From Manihot esculenta (Eukaryota > Streptophyta > Magnoliopsida > Malpighiales > Euphorbiaceae): a stretch of DNA of 64,000 bases. Below the pieces are notes generated by a model. The model did not search any database. It was not told the origin of the DNA and saw nothing but the letters and a program-made list of their open reading frames with translations. Shown here piece by piece: positions 21,710 to 33,714 of this stretch (the stretch's first letter is position 1; each line of letters begins with the position of its first letter). The stretch is from assembly GCF_001659605.2 (NCBI RefSeq), contig NC_035176.2, forward strand, positions 20,523,890-20,587,889, given 5' to 3'. The translations under genes and the position numbers were made by a program.

Positions 21710-24079
21710 TGTAACGACCCGGAAATCGGACCGCTACCGGCACTAGGATCCAGATCTGCTTAAGGCCGCCGAGACCCGTAGCAAGCTTAACATACATCCT
21801 GTTACCTGGTAAAATCCCATACATGATCAAAACATTAACATAAAAACTTATCCATTTGATGTATATACCGAGCTTGACCTGTATGCTACATAACTGTAAC
21901 CATAAAAGAACCCCATACTAGAGCTCTCATCAAAAGCTCTAGCTGGGTCAACATTACATACATCAAGCCTGAATCACATCCGATGAACCAAAACCTAACC
22001 TGTGCATGCATCAGAACCATAAGCATAACATCACATGCCACAAGTTGGGTTTACACACAACTCAACATTTAACACGTCATACATCATGTATTCAAAGGGA
22101 CTAACCAAGCCTTAGGGCCAAGCACAATACTAATCCATAAACATAACTCTACTTTTCGTTACATTACATCACATTATCTTACAATACATTATATCAGTTT
22201 ACATTACATGTCCACACTAAAACGCTAATCTAATACTATTACAAAAACATAACATCAACCCTTGAGACTTCCCAATCTTCCTCAGACCTGCAAACCTGGG
22301 GGTTAGGAGAAAGGGGTGAGCTAAAAAGCCCAGTGAGCAGAACAGAAAAACAGTAATAAATCATATGCTTTCATGAAATGCGTCATAGCACAAACATTTC
22401 ACATCACGGATGGATATGACCACCAAAACTCTCTCTGACTGTGCCCGGCCCTCAAAGGAGCTCCTCAGGACTTCTGTAACATAACATAGTGCCCGGCCCT
22501 TCGGGCTCCTTAGGACTTCATTATGCCCTGCCCTCGGTGGGGCTCCTCAGGACTTCATTATGCCCGGCCCTCGGTGGGGTTCCTCAGGACTTCATTAAAA
22601 TATCATAATTAGGGCTATTGGGGTCGCCTTGGTCCATCCACATCAACAACAAATTATGCAATGCAACATCTTCGTGGAATCTAATGCAAGCAACCTAATA
22701 CATATACATGGTATTCATGATGCGTGAAACATTCTAAAAATATTTGAGTTAGTTCTACTCACCTCTGGCAGACGCTGGACTGACTCGCAACAGCTAACAC
22801 TGCTGGCCTCCTCGGTTCCTCGGGTCCGATCCTACACAGGTGGACTCGAATGAGGTGCCAAACACATTCTAAACAACTCATAAACAACTCCCCAAAAACC
22901 CCCCCAAAACATCCTCAAAACATGCATAGAAAACAACCATGAAAGGGCTGGACAGGGCACTTTCGGCGGCACTTTCGGCGGTCGAATGTCCCTTCCAGAG
23001 CCGAAAGCCATGCAGGTTCGGGGGCACTTTCGGCGGCCGAAAGTCCTTCTAGAGCCAAAAGTCTGGCACCTTCAGCGGCAGGTTCGGCGGCCGAAGCCTC
23101 TCATAGATCCGAAAGTCCTGGCCTTCGGGGGCACGTTAGGCGACCAAAGCTGCCTTTCATGCAGGTTCGGCAGCTGAATATACCTTCGGCGGCCGAACCT
23201 GGTTCCCTCCGAACAGCAGGTCCGAATCCGACACAAGTAAAACCAACCTCCAAACCACCCAAAACCTCACATGCTCTCACCCAAACATGCAAACACACTC
23301 CCATATGCATATAGGGGCATAAACTAACTTAAACCCCCAACATAACATAATATAAACAAACATTGGGCATAAAATCCACATAAACCCTAGCATGCACATC
23401 TACCCATACTCAATCATTAAAACTTCCTTAAAACTTACTTAAAACTTTATGAAACATAAAGGAAAGCAAGGATCTACACTTACCTCTTGAAGATCAAGGG
23501 TTGGTACGATCCTAACTTGAAGATATGGAGAATCCAAGCTCCAAAGATCTTCAAACTCCAAAACTTCGATCTAAGCTTTAAAACTTCAAAACCCAAAAGG
23601 AAACTCATAAAAACGTGAAGGATTTAAAGAAAGAATATGAAATCTACCAAAGGAGGACATGAACACACCTGAGCTCGAGAATGGGGAGAAAACTCACCCA
23701 TTTTCGGTCTGAGGGCCTTTTATAGGTGGCTGAGCAGAACACCTTTGGAAGCCAAACTTGCTCCCGAAACTCCCCCATGTTCGACGGCCGAACTTGAGGT
23801 TCGGCGGCCGAACCTAGTTTCTCCCCTCAAAACCTTCGGAGGCCTAAAGCACTCCCGAAACAGCCCCATATTCGGCGGCCGAACCTGGGTCCTTCCTCCT
23901 TGGCTTATTTTTTTCAAAACTCATTTCTTTTCCATTTAAAACCATAAAATCATGTGAAAAGATTTTAGTAACACATTTTACCCCTCTAGAAGACTCTGGC
24001 ATCTTCAGAATTCCAGATTCCAGCGGAGATTCCGCCGGAAGGTAGGGATTCCGATGCCGGAATCTAGCCGGGTATTACA
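21710..24079 (-). repeat. Solo Tekay-type LTR, target ACCAA
   Basis: On the plus strand it starts TGTAACGACCCGG and ends CCGGGTATTACA, 2370 bp, flanked by a perfect 5-bp duplication ACCAA (21705-21709, 24080-24084). It contains about four ~38-bp repeats with GCCCGGCCCTCGGTGGGG (22485-22590) and two clusters of TTCGGCGGCCGAA-type palindromes (22960-23200, 23780-23885). No internal region. Confidence 0.93.
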
Positions 24080-24484
24080 ACCAAAATGCAGTTTTTGCCA
24101 AAGCAAGTGCTTAGGTTATCTTAGTAAGATAGGATGAGTAATAGTTACTCATCTATTTAATTTTGGTTGGGCTTAATTATGCTATCAAAACGGTTTTGGG
24201 CCTAAGGCATTAGATGGGGTATAACATGCATTTGACATATGATGTCAACACCTCATAATCTAAGAGTTACATTAGATGTAATTGGTAAGGAGTTACCTAC
24301 CTAAATAACTTAATTCTAAGCGTCATGCCAAAGTTGACTTTGAATTAGGTGAAATATGGATCTTAGCCACTAAAATATTATTATTATAATAATCATTTTT
24401 TAGGGTTGTATTTTAGTGGGAGATTATTATCACCTCAATATTAATTTGCTAAATTGATTATATTTGTATATTTTGTAGATCATT
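24080..24484 (+). other. Copia leader, second part
   Basis: Resumes the leader after the solo LTR and ends at the gag start codon (24485). AT-rich, no coding frame of note. Confidence 0.6.
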
Positions 24485-25665
24485 ATGGCTGCTAATAACA
24501 ATTCCACTTTATCACTGCGATCCATCCTTGAGAAGGATAAACTGAAAGAAAATGGGACTAATTTTGTTGACTGGTTTAGAAACTTGAGAATTGTTCTCAA
24601 GCAAGAGAAAAAGTCCTACGAGTTTGATGAAGCTATCCCTGAACCACCTCCTGCTGATGCTACTAATGCTATTAAGAACAAGCATAAGAAGTATATGGAT
24701 GATTTTAATGACATTGGATGTCTTATGTTGGCAACCATGTGCCCAGAACTTCAGAAGGATCTGGAGCACCTTGAGGCTTATAAGATGAGTGTCCATCTCA
24801 AACAAGCTTTCCAACAGCAAGCTAGGCAGGATAGGTATGAAACTACCATTGCATTGCATGATTGCAAAATGGCTGAAGGTGAATCAGTTAGTGCTTATGT
24901 TTTGAAGATGAAAGGCTACATTGATCACCTTGCTAGGCTTGGCTACCCTTTGAGTTAGAACTCTCCATAGATTTGATTCTACATTCTTTACCTGACAGTT
25001 TTTTTCAGTTTGTCATGAACTATAACATGAACAACATGGAGAATATTCATGAGCTGCATGGGATGCTAAAAACAGCTGAGGTAAATATCAAGAAAAGGCC
25101 TACCCAAATTTTGAATGTCAATAAGGGTAAGCCCATGAAAAATAAAGGGAAACCCAAGTCTAAAGGTGGTAACGGGCCTAAGGGACGAGGCAAGTCTAAA
25201 TGGCTATCCAAGGCAAAAGTTCCTAAGGAAATAGTTCCTAAGGAAGGAATCAGCTTCCATTGCAAGGAACCAGGGCATTGGAAGAGAAATTGCAAACTCT
25301 ATTTGGATGAGTGCAAGAAGAAGAAGAGTAGTGAGACTACGAATTCGGGTATTTATGTTATAGATATTAATTTATCTATTTCTACTTCATGGGTATTGGA
25401 TACCGGATATGGTTCTCACATTTGTACAAATGTGCAGGGTCTCAAAAGGAGTAGAAAACTGAAAAAGGGCGATGTGGACCTACGTGTAGGCAATGGAGCA
25501 AGAGTTGCTGCCTTAGCTGTAGGGACTTATGAACTTGTTTTGCCCAATGGGCTTTTGTTAGTTTTGAACAATTGTTTTTATGTTCCTACTTTGAGTAGGA
25601 ATATTATTTCATTTTCTATTTTGGACGATGAAGGTTTTTCATTTCTTATTAAGAATAAGAAATGA
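24485..25665 (+). pseudogene. Copia gag and protease
   Basis: Gag starts MAANNNSTLSLRSILEKD; the Copia gag core runs to 24958, where a one-base loss after RLGYPLS shifts the frame. It resumes as LDLILHSLPDS-like sequence from about 24955 and stays open to 25665. The zinc knuckle reads SFHCKEPGHWKRNC: spacing is right but the first Cys is replaced by Ser. The protease active site is WVLDTGYGSHIC, with DTG intact. Integrase follows after a TGA at 25663. The frame error and knuckle change mark it as inactive. Confidence 0.9.
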
Positions 25666-26715
25666 ACCATTAATAAAGATGATTTGCTTTATTGTATTGC
25701 AAATTCATATGATGGCCTTTATGTCCTTAATCTAGATGATTCTAGAGACAACAATATCTATAACATAACTTCTAAGAAAACTAAGCCAAATGAGTTAAAC
25801 CCAACATATTTATGGCACTGTTGTCTTAGCCATATAAATGAGAATCGCATATCTAAGCTCCATAAAGATGGTTTATTAGATTCATTTGATTTTGAATCAT
25901 TTAAAAATTGTGAATCTTGTTTGCTTGGTAAGATGACAAATAACCCTTTTACTGGACAAGGTCAAAGGGCTTCAGACTTATTGGGCTTAATACATACAGA
26001 TGTATGTGGCCCACTAAGCATTAGTGCCAGGGGAGATTATCAGTACTTCATTACATTCACTGATGATTTCAGTAGGTATAGCTACGTCAACCTAATGAAA
26101 CATAAGCATGAATCTTTTGAAATGTTTAGAACTTTTCAAAATGAAGTATAAAATCAACTTGGTAGAACTATTAAAATGCTTCGATCTGATCGAGGTGGTG
26201 AATATTTGAGCCAAGAGTTTGATGAACATCTTAGAAATTGTGGAATCGTTTCACAATTAACTCCTCCAGGAACTCCACAATGGAATGGTGTTTCTGAAAG
26301 GAGAAATTGAACTTTATTAGATATAGTTCAATCTATGATGAGTCAAACAAATCTCCCTTTATCATTTTGGGGTTATGCCTTAGGAACAGCTGCATTCATT
26401 TTAAACCGAGTACCATCGAAAGCGGTTGAAAAGACACCATATGAGTTATGGACTGGCAAGATGCCCAGTTTGTCTTTTCTTAAGATTTGGGGTTGTGAGG
26501 CTTATGTGAAACGCCCAATTTCAGATAAGCTAGCTCCAAAATCTATCAAGTGCAATTTTGTAGGGTATCCTAAGGAAATCAAAGGATACTATTTCTATAT
26601 TACCTTAGAGAACAAAGTGTTTGTTGCTCAAAATGGTACATTTTTAGAAAAGGAATTTATCTCTCAGAGATTCAGTGGGAGTACAGTGCGACTTGAGAAA
26701 ACTCAAGCACCATAA
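25666..26715 (+). pseudogene. Copia integrase
   Basis: Zinc finger H-H-C-C visible as LWHCCLSHIN...CESCLLGK. The first catalytic Asp is in LIHTDVCGPL and the second lies in the LRSDRGGEY-like segment after a TAA at 26149. The Glu region (VSERRN) is followed by a TGA near 26308. The C-terminal part (PYELWTGKMPSL, VGYPKEIKGYYFY) is open to 26715. At least two stops interrupt it. Confidence 0.88.
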
Positions 26716-28458
26716 GAGAGCATTGCACCGCCGATAGAACCACTTGCAGAACCACAAACAGTTGCAGAAACTGAAAGGGTGACACAAGTCCCATGCAGAA
26801 ATAATAGAACACGTCATCAGCCTGAGAGATATGGATTTCTCATGACTGATAGTCGTGAACTTTTGCTCATTGATCAAGATGAGCCTACTACCTATCAAGA
26901 GGCTGTGTCAGGTCCAGACTCTGAGAAATGGCTTTCTGCCATGAAATCTAAAATGCAATCCATGTATGACAATCGAGTTTGGTCATTAATTTATCCCCCT
27001 GAGGGTGTTAAGACCATTGGTTGCAAATGGGTTTTCAAGAAGAAAACCAACATGGATGGAAATGTGCATACCTACAAAGCAAGGCTTGTCGCGAAAGGTT
27101 TCAAACAAACTCATGGTATAGACTATGATGAGACCTTTTTGCCAGTTGCAATGCTTAAGTCGGTTAGAATTCTCATTGCATTGCTGCGTACTATGATTAT
27201 GAAATATGGCAAATGGATGTCAAAATAGCTTAACTTAATGGAAACTTGCTCGAGGATGTATACATGACACAACTTGAGGGTTTTTATAATCCGTGAGAAT
27301 TCTAGAAAGATTTGCAAGCTTCAAAGATCCATTTATGGATTGAAGCAAGCTTCTCGAAGCTAGAATCTTCATTTTGATGAGACAGTCAGGGACTTTGGAT
27401 TCATTAAGAATGAAGATGAATCTTATGTTTACAAGATGGTTAGTGGGAGTGCAGTTGTGTTTCTAGTCCTATATGTGGATGACATATTACTCATTGGAAA
27501 TGATATCCCTACCTTACAAAAGGTTAAGACTTGGTTAGGGAATTCTTTTTCAATGAAGGACTTATGTGAGGCTGCATATATCCTTGGTGTTAAGATCTAT
27601 AGGGATAGATCCAAGAGGATAATCGGTCTGAGTCAAAGTATTTATATTGACAAGATGCTGAAAAAGTTCAGCATGCAAGATTCCAAAAGAGGATTCTTGT
27701 CCATGTCTCATGGTATTCATCTCAGCAAGAATCAATGTCCTACGACATCTGATGAGCGAGAATGGATGAATAAGATTCCTTATGCTTTTGCTATTGGATC
27801 TATCATGTATGTCATGTTATGTACTAGACCAGACGTCTCATATGCCTTGAGCACAACAAGCAGATATCAGGCAGATCTCGGTGAAAGTCACTGGACAGCT
27901 GTTAAAAATATCCTAAAGTACCTTAGAAGGACTAAAGATGCATTCCTAGTTTATGGAGATTTGGAAGACGAGCTAATTGTAAATGGTTACACATATGCTA
28001 GTTTCCAAACCGACATAGATGACTTCAGATCGCAGTCAGGATTCGTATTCACTTTAAATAGTGGAGCTGTTAGTTGGAAAAGTTCCAAGCAGAGCACTGT
28101 AGCGGATTCTACAACAGAAGCTGAGTATATAGCAGCATCATATGCAACTAAAGAGGCAGTCTGGTTGAAGAAATTCATCACAGAGTTGGGAGTGGTTCCC
28201 AGCATTGCAAATCCGATGGACCTTTATTGTGATAACAATGGTGCCATAATACATGCAAAGGAGCCCAGATCTCATCAGAGATCTAAATACATACTTAGGT
28301 GATATCACCTTATTTGAGAGATCATTGATAGAGGAGATATCAAAATATACAAAGTAGACAAAAATGACAACATTGCAGACCCACTGACTAAGCCTCTTTC
28401 ACAGGTCAAGCATGATCAGCACATTAGGTCTATGGGTATTAGATACTTGTATGATTAG
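26716..28458 (+). pseudogene. Copia reverse transcriptase and RNase H
   Basis: RT starts around 26779; conserved KWVFKKKTNMDG and [12 protein letters not shown] are readable. A break lies at 27226-27435 (stop plus frame changes). The catalytic loop is LVLYVDDILLIGND at about 27465. RNase H follows with GSIMYVMLCTRPDVSYALS, SWKSSKQSTVADSTTEAEY and LYCDNNGAI. The last ~50 residues (ADPLTKPLSQ, HDQHIRSMGIRYLYD) are in another frame after 28302 and end at a TAG at 28456. It is not functional in this state. Confidence 0.9.
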
Positions 28459-28468
28459 GCCTAGTGCA

Positions 28469-28478
28469 AGTGGGAGAT
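28469..28478 (+). other. Polypurine tract of the Copia element
   Basis: AGTGGGAGAT-like purine run directly before the start of the 3' LTR, the plus-strand priming site. Confidence 0.75.
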
Positions 28479-28565
28479 TATTAGTGTATTTACCCTAGGC
28501 TATTATCTTGGACCTTTTTGTATGTCGTTTTGGTTATTAATACTAGAGGTTTTTATTATCATTAT
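28479..28565 (+). repeat. Truncated 3' LTR of the Copia element
   Basis: It matches the first 87 bp of the LTR at 19194 (TATTAGTGTATTTACC...), then is cut by TGACTCGCGG, the LTR terminus of element D. The continuing part does not appear elsewhere in the window. Confidence 0.88.
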
Positions 28566-30302
28566 TGACTCGCGGTTGTCAAAGCCGGTCAAAAATAACC
28601 TTTCCGGTTATCAACAATATTACTACTGCAGATAGTGGTAAAGGATCGAATCTACAGAGAATTGAAAACTTATCTATTTTTCTCAACAAGACCAAGAGAA
28701 TTAACTGAATGAGCAACTGAAAGCAAGTAACTGAAAGTGGAACAAAAGTAAAGTGCAATAAAAGTAAAAAGGGGGGTTTTTGAGATTGATTTGATTAGCA
28801 AACTACTGAAAGCAATTAAATGAGCAAGTAATTAAAATAAAAGAGAAATTCAATATGAGAAAGGTCTAGTTGAAGAGATGGATCCATTTTGGTTGTTTGG
28901 ATTGATCATTGAAACTTATGTTCTCTTGATTGATTCAACAGATTAGTTATGGAGATGGAAGACGCTTCTCACCACCATGTCTCTCCTTATGATTAAATCA
29001 ATTAGGGAATGTCCTCTAATTAATTACTAATTAACAAATTGCCAAGGAATGCCCTTGGGCCTTAGACATCAAAACAATTGTCAATTGCATGAAGAAATAG
29101 AGAGATCAAGTCCTAGCTACTCAAACGCATGATATGTTGCTAGATCACACAATTTCTTAGTTATTACACCAAGTGTTCTTATGTTTGAATAATTTCAGCA
29201 ATTACGGACTAAAAATTATCCAAACTAACAATCAATTACCTTGCAATCAAGAATCAAGTGGCCAATTTGATCAAAACAACAAGTAATAATAGATTTAAGC
29301 ACCAAATTGTATGAATATTGAACAAATCAAAGACAAATAGTTTATGTTCAGATCTCACAATCCATAAAACAACCTTAGTTTCAACCAATATTCAACTAGA
29401 ATTAAAGGTTTTAGCCACTCATAGCTGAAACAAAACAGAAAATAAAAGGAGAGAACAAGAGATGAAGAACCAAATGGTGGAGAAGCTTGCCCCTTGCCTT
29501 GGCCGAATGGTGTGTGTGTCTTCCTCCCTTGTGCGGCAGCCCTTAAGGATGAATTTATAAGGTTCTTAAGTTGCTGTCTTAAGGTTTCTTTACTGTCCAC
29601 GAATCTTTAAGAGGCTACCCAAAATGCCCTTGGTCCAAGATGTGCCATCCATACACATGCGAGAAGGGAAAAACGCGGGGCATGTGTGGCTTGTGCAAGA
29701 GTGGGTCTTTTGGTCTTTCTTTGCTGCCCAAGTGTCTTCAAGATGCTGCCCAAGGTGCCCAAGACTTGTCTTCACACTATCCTTGCCGCCCATGCACAAT
29801 TAAGGAAGGTGGAGCCTCCTTTTGCAATTTGAATTTTGAATGTGCATGGCATGAAGTGGTAAGCATGTGATCTTTGGATTTAGCTTCCTTAATAAGCTGG
29901 GTTTTGAAATTCAAAATTTGAATATGAATCTTGAAGATTTGAATTTCAAAATACTTTCCTTATTTGGTTCTTCATTTATGGCAACTTAAGACTTGGCTTC
30001 TTGAATAAGGAAAAAGCTACTTGGAGATTTGAAATTTGAATTTCAAATTGCTTTGGCTGAATGTTCTTTCCTTCTTTGCCACTTTCCTTATTTAGAACTT
30101 TCCTTATTTAGCTTCACTTAATTCTAACTTGGCAGGCTTGCTCTGCTTTGCTCCATTTAAGGCAGTTTTAAGGGTATTTTCTCCAAAATGTCATTTTTCA
30201 CCATTTTCTGCAAAATAATGTCAAGAGCACTAAATTAAGCAGAAATCATGTAAATAATCATCAATAATATCAAGATAAAATGGACTAAAATATGTTCTAT
30301 CA
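28566..30302 (-). repeat. 3' LTR of element D
   Basis: 1737 bp from TGACTCGCGG to GTTCTATCA. Homologous to the LTRs at 3188, 14708 and 631 (inverse) but longer. The extra length is mostly at 29600-30130, where GAATTTCAAAATT-like segments repeat. Frames in it (29355-29870) look like chance. Confidence 0.88.
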
Positions 30303-30878
30303 AATACTCTCACACCTAACCTTTTGCTTGTCCTCAAGCAAATAAACATAGTCAAATAAACTTTCTTTGCTACTCGATCCTTATTTCCACTTAAGCTCTT
30401 ACTCTAGACACCTATTTTGAATCATTGCAGTGAAGAATATATGCATGAAGATTACTCACCTTCTTTCCTTGTTTTCCTTTACTTACCATGGCTAGGATTT
30501 GTTTTACTCAAGAGAGAGATCATACATGCACATATTATTTATTCATATAAGACTCTTTTTAGCTTTCGGATTGACTTGCCCTTACCTTGAAGTACTTTAT
30601 TCAGTCTTTTGCACTTAGATCTTGCTTGAAAAAGTCACCAACCTTTTGATGTGAAGGTATGTATTGGTGATACCCACCCCCAGTTACTCAGTTGGTCACC
30701 TGTCCAAGTGGCTACTAGCTCTGTTCATAGTCTTTCAACCATTGGAACAGTTTTAAATTTGTGCTCATGAGGTCTTTGCCTTTGCTGAATTTTCTTTCTC
30801 TCAATGATTTGGGCAAATCAACACCAATTACTAAAACAAGTCATGTTAAGTTCATTCACACAATTTCAATTTATTCTC
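30303..30878 (-). other. Non-coding 3' internal region of element D with polypurine tract
   Basis: Read on the minus strand it ends GGTTAGGTGTGAGAGTATT, the polypurine tract next to the LTR. It is the counterpart of 1-630 in element A. No coding frame. Confidence 0.8.
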
Positions 30879-33156
30879 TGTAATACCCGGCTAGACTCCG
30901 GTATCGGAATTCCTACCGCCCGGTGGAATCTCAGATGTCGGAAACCTCTAGAAGGGTAAAAGCATGTTTTTATAAAATATTTTAAGGTATCTTATGGTTT
31001 TAAGCAAAAAGGAAATTGACTTTTAAAAGAAAAAGACTAAGGAGACATTTCCAGGTTCGGCCGCCGAACGTGGGATGGTTTAGGGGGGCAAGTTAGGCTT
31101 CCGAAAGTTTCAAAGGTTCGGCCGCTGAACCTCATGTTCGGCCGCCGAACTTGCATGAGTTTTGGAGGCACTTTAGGCTACCGAAAGGTGGTCTGCCAGC
31201 CCCTATATAAGAGCTCCATGGCCGAAACGGGCGAGTTTTCTCCCCATTTTCAGCCACGGTGAGTTCTTGCTCTCCCATGGTTCATTTTGGATGTTTTTCC
31301 TTTGATCTTTCATGTTTTAACAAGCTTTATGTTGATCTGAAGATATTTGAACAAAAGAGCGAGTTTTGAAAGCTTGGAGACCAAAGAGTTGAGATCTCTC
31401 CCATCTCCAAGTTGGATCATCTCTCCTCTCGTTCTTCAAGAGGTAAGAGTAGATCCATAGTTTCTTTAATGTTTTAAGTAAGTTTTATGAAGTTTTTGGG
31501 GTAGAAATGCATGTGTAGGTTTATGTGAAGTTTATGGGTTTACTGTGCGTTTATGAACAATGTATGTTGGTTATGCATGTTTGATGTGTTGTAGATGGGG
31601 TTTAGGATAGTTTGAAGCCCCTACGAGCTTGTATGCTTGAGTATGCATGTTGAAGAATAGGAAAATGCATGATAGATGTGTTAGGAGGCATTTATGCATG
31701 AGGAAGGCTGAGTTTCTGCCCTTCGGGAGAAACTCAGGTTCGGCAGCCGAAGGCTCTTTCGGCCGCCGAACCTGCCTGTGGTAGCATGAATCGGCTGCCG
31801 AACCCTACCCCCGAAAGATGACTTTCGGCTCTGGAAGGGACTTTCGGCCGCCGAAGGTGCCGCCGAACATGCATGAGTTTCGTCTCTAGAGGGAACTTTC
31901 GGCCGCCGAAAGTGCCGCCGAAGGTGCATGACTTTTGGCTCTGGAGGGCCTTTCGGCCACCGAACCTGCCGCCGAAAGTGCCCTGTTCAACCCTCCTTTG
32001 TATGATTTCTATGATTGTTTTAAGGTGTTTTAGGGGGTTTTTGGGGAGTATTTTAGAGTCATGTTTATGTATGTTAGGTCCCTCATTTGAGTCCACCTGT
32101 GTAGGTTCGGACCCGAGGAACCGAGGCCCCCAACAGTGAGTACAGCTGCTTCTGAGTCTGTTAGAGCTTCAGCCAGAGGTGAGTGGAATACCTCATTTTA
32201 TTTCAAAGTAAATAAATAAATTCTAAACATGATACACGCATCATGAATGCCATGAGATATACTAGGGTGCTTGCATTAGAATTCACGAATATGTTGCATT
32301 GCATATTATGTTGTTGATGTGGATGAATGTTGAATGATCCATTAGCACTCACACATTATGACATGATGTTATGATATGGAAGTCCAGGCGTGCCTGCACT
32401 ACGCCCCTGGCACTATGAAAGAGAAAGACCGGGTGAGCCTGCACTACGCTCCCGGCACTATTGGATATGTATGTTATACTATGGAAGTCCAGGCGTGCCT
32501 GCATTACGCCCCTGGCATGATTAGACTGTATGGAGGGCTAAATGGTGACAAGTTCATCCTTGATGTGAATTGTTTGTGATATGTTGCATTTCATGAAAGC
32601 ATGAAACTTAAATTGAATGTTTAATTATTCTACTCACTGGGCTTTATAGCTCACCCCTCTCCCTTAACCCCCAGGTTTACAGGTACAGGGTAGACCAGGA
32701 AGTCAGCAGGAGTAGAGTCCTGTATTATGTAATAGCTAGATGTGGACATGGATATGATGTAATGTAAAAGTATGATATAGAAATGTTATGTAATGATGCT
32801 TATGAAAGTTTAGAGGTGTGCTTGACCATAGTATTATGTTAATCCCTTTCTAGTATATGATCTTAATGTTTAATGATGATTATTGTAAACCAAACTTAAT
32901 TATGTTATGTCACCCCATTGGAGCATTGATGAGGACTCCAAGGTGGGGTTAATGTTTATGTTTATGATTAATGCATGTACAGGTTGAGTTTGGTAATTGA
33001 ATGGAAAGAAAAGTTCAAAATTTTTATGTATGTTGTTGATCATGTATGGGATTAAACAGGTTCATAGGATGAATGTTTGGCTTGCTATGGGTCCCGGCGG
33101 CCTTAAGCCGATCTGGATCCTAGCGCCGGTAGCGGTCCGATTTTCGGGACGTTACA
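30879..33156 (+). repeat. Solo Tekay-type LTR, target TTCTC
   Basis: It starts TGTAATACCCGGC and ends GGGACGTTACA, 2278 bp, flanked by perfect TTCTC repeats (30874-30878, 33157-33161). It has palindrome clusters (31050-31150, 31735-31985) and three diverged ~40-bp repeats with GGAAGTCCAGGCGTGCCTGC (32375-32520). Of the LTR copies here it is the only full-length one in plus orientation. Confidence 0.93.
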
Positions 33157-33714
33157 TTCTCTCTAATGAGTTTCATCAATACATTTTTCACCATGGCAAG
33201 CTCAAAGATTCAATTCAAAAGGTAATTCTCAAACATGAATATAACTCACTGCAATTGATTCAACATAAGTTTAAAGAGTCATCACATCAATGGGGTCATG
33301 GAAAGAAAAGCTCATCCAACATAGTTCATCAGTTTGAGTGGAGCAAATCAAAAAGAAGAAGAAGGTTGTGGTTGTGTGTGTGTTATTGAAAGCATAAATG
33401 AAAACAAACTGAAGGGAAAACTGAAAGCAAAAAAAACGCATGAACTGAAACAAAGTAAAGCAAAAATCGCAAATCTGAAAGGAAAATGAAAAAAATTTTG
33501 CAGACTGAGAGCCTTGTAAATTCGCAGAACTGAAAGGAAAAGAAGAAGAAGAAGAAGAGAAGAAAAGAAGAAGAGAAGAAGAAGAGAAGAAGAAGAGGAA
33601 GAGAGATATGCACCCCCACACCTAAATCATGCATTGTCCTCAATGTATGAGAAAAATAAGAGAACAAAAAAAACTGAGTACTCCCCTGGGGTGTGGTGTG
33701 CATGGCATGATCAC
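33157..33714 (-). other. Non-coding 3' region of element D next to RNase H
   Basis: It continues element D's 3' region after the solo LTR. It holds a GAA/GAAAAG purine-rich run at about 33535-33606 on the plus strand. The only frames are low-complexity Ser/Leu/Phe readings of that run. No integrase. Confidence 0.75.
33535..33606. repeat. (GAA)n-rich simple repeat
   Basis: GAAGAAGAAGAGAAGAAAAG-type imperfect purine repeat, about 70 bp. Confidence 0.9.

Larger units (their letters stand above)
19194..28565 (+). mobile_element. Ty1/Copia retrotransposon with one solo LTR inside and truncated 3' LTR
   Basis: Plus strand order: 5' LTR 19194-20660, primer site 20662-20674, leader, gag, protease, integrase, RT, RNase H, polypurine tract 28469-28478 and the first 87 bp of the 3' LTR. 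The 3' LTR is cut at 28565 by element D. A solo Tekay-type LTR is inserted in the leader (21710-24079). Copia order (integrase before RT) is clear. All major domains are present but frames are broken in every one, so it is inactive. Confidence 0.92.

Noticed and set aside
31734..32096. Overlapping frames resembling Arg-rich proteins
   Set aside because: Same LTR palindrome repeats as above on the opposite strand.
33271..33703. Ser/Phe/Leu-rich membrane-like minus-strand frames
   Set aside because: Translation of a GAA-type simple repeat in the non-coding 3' region of element D.
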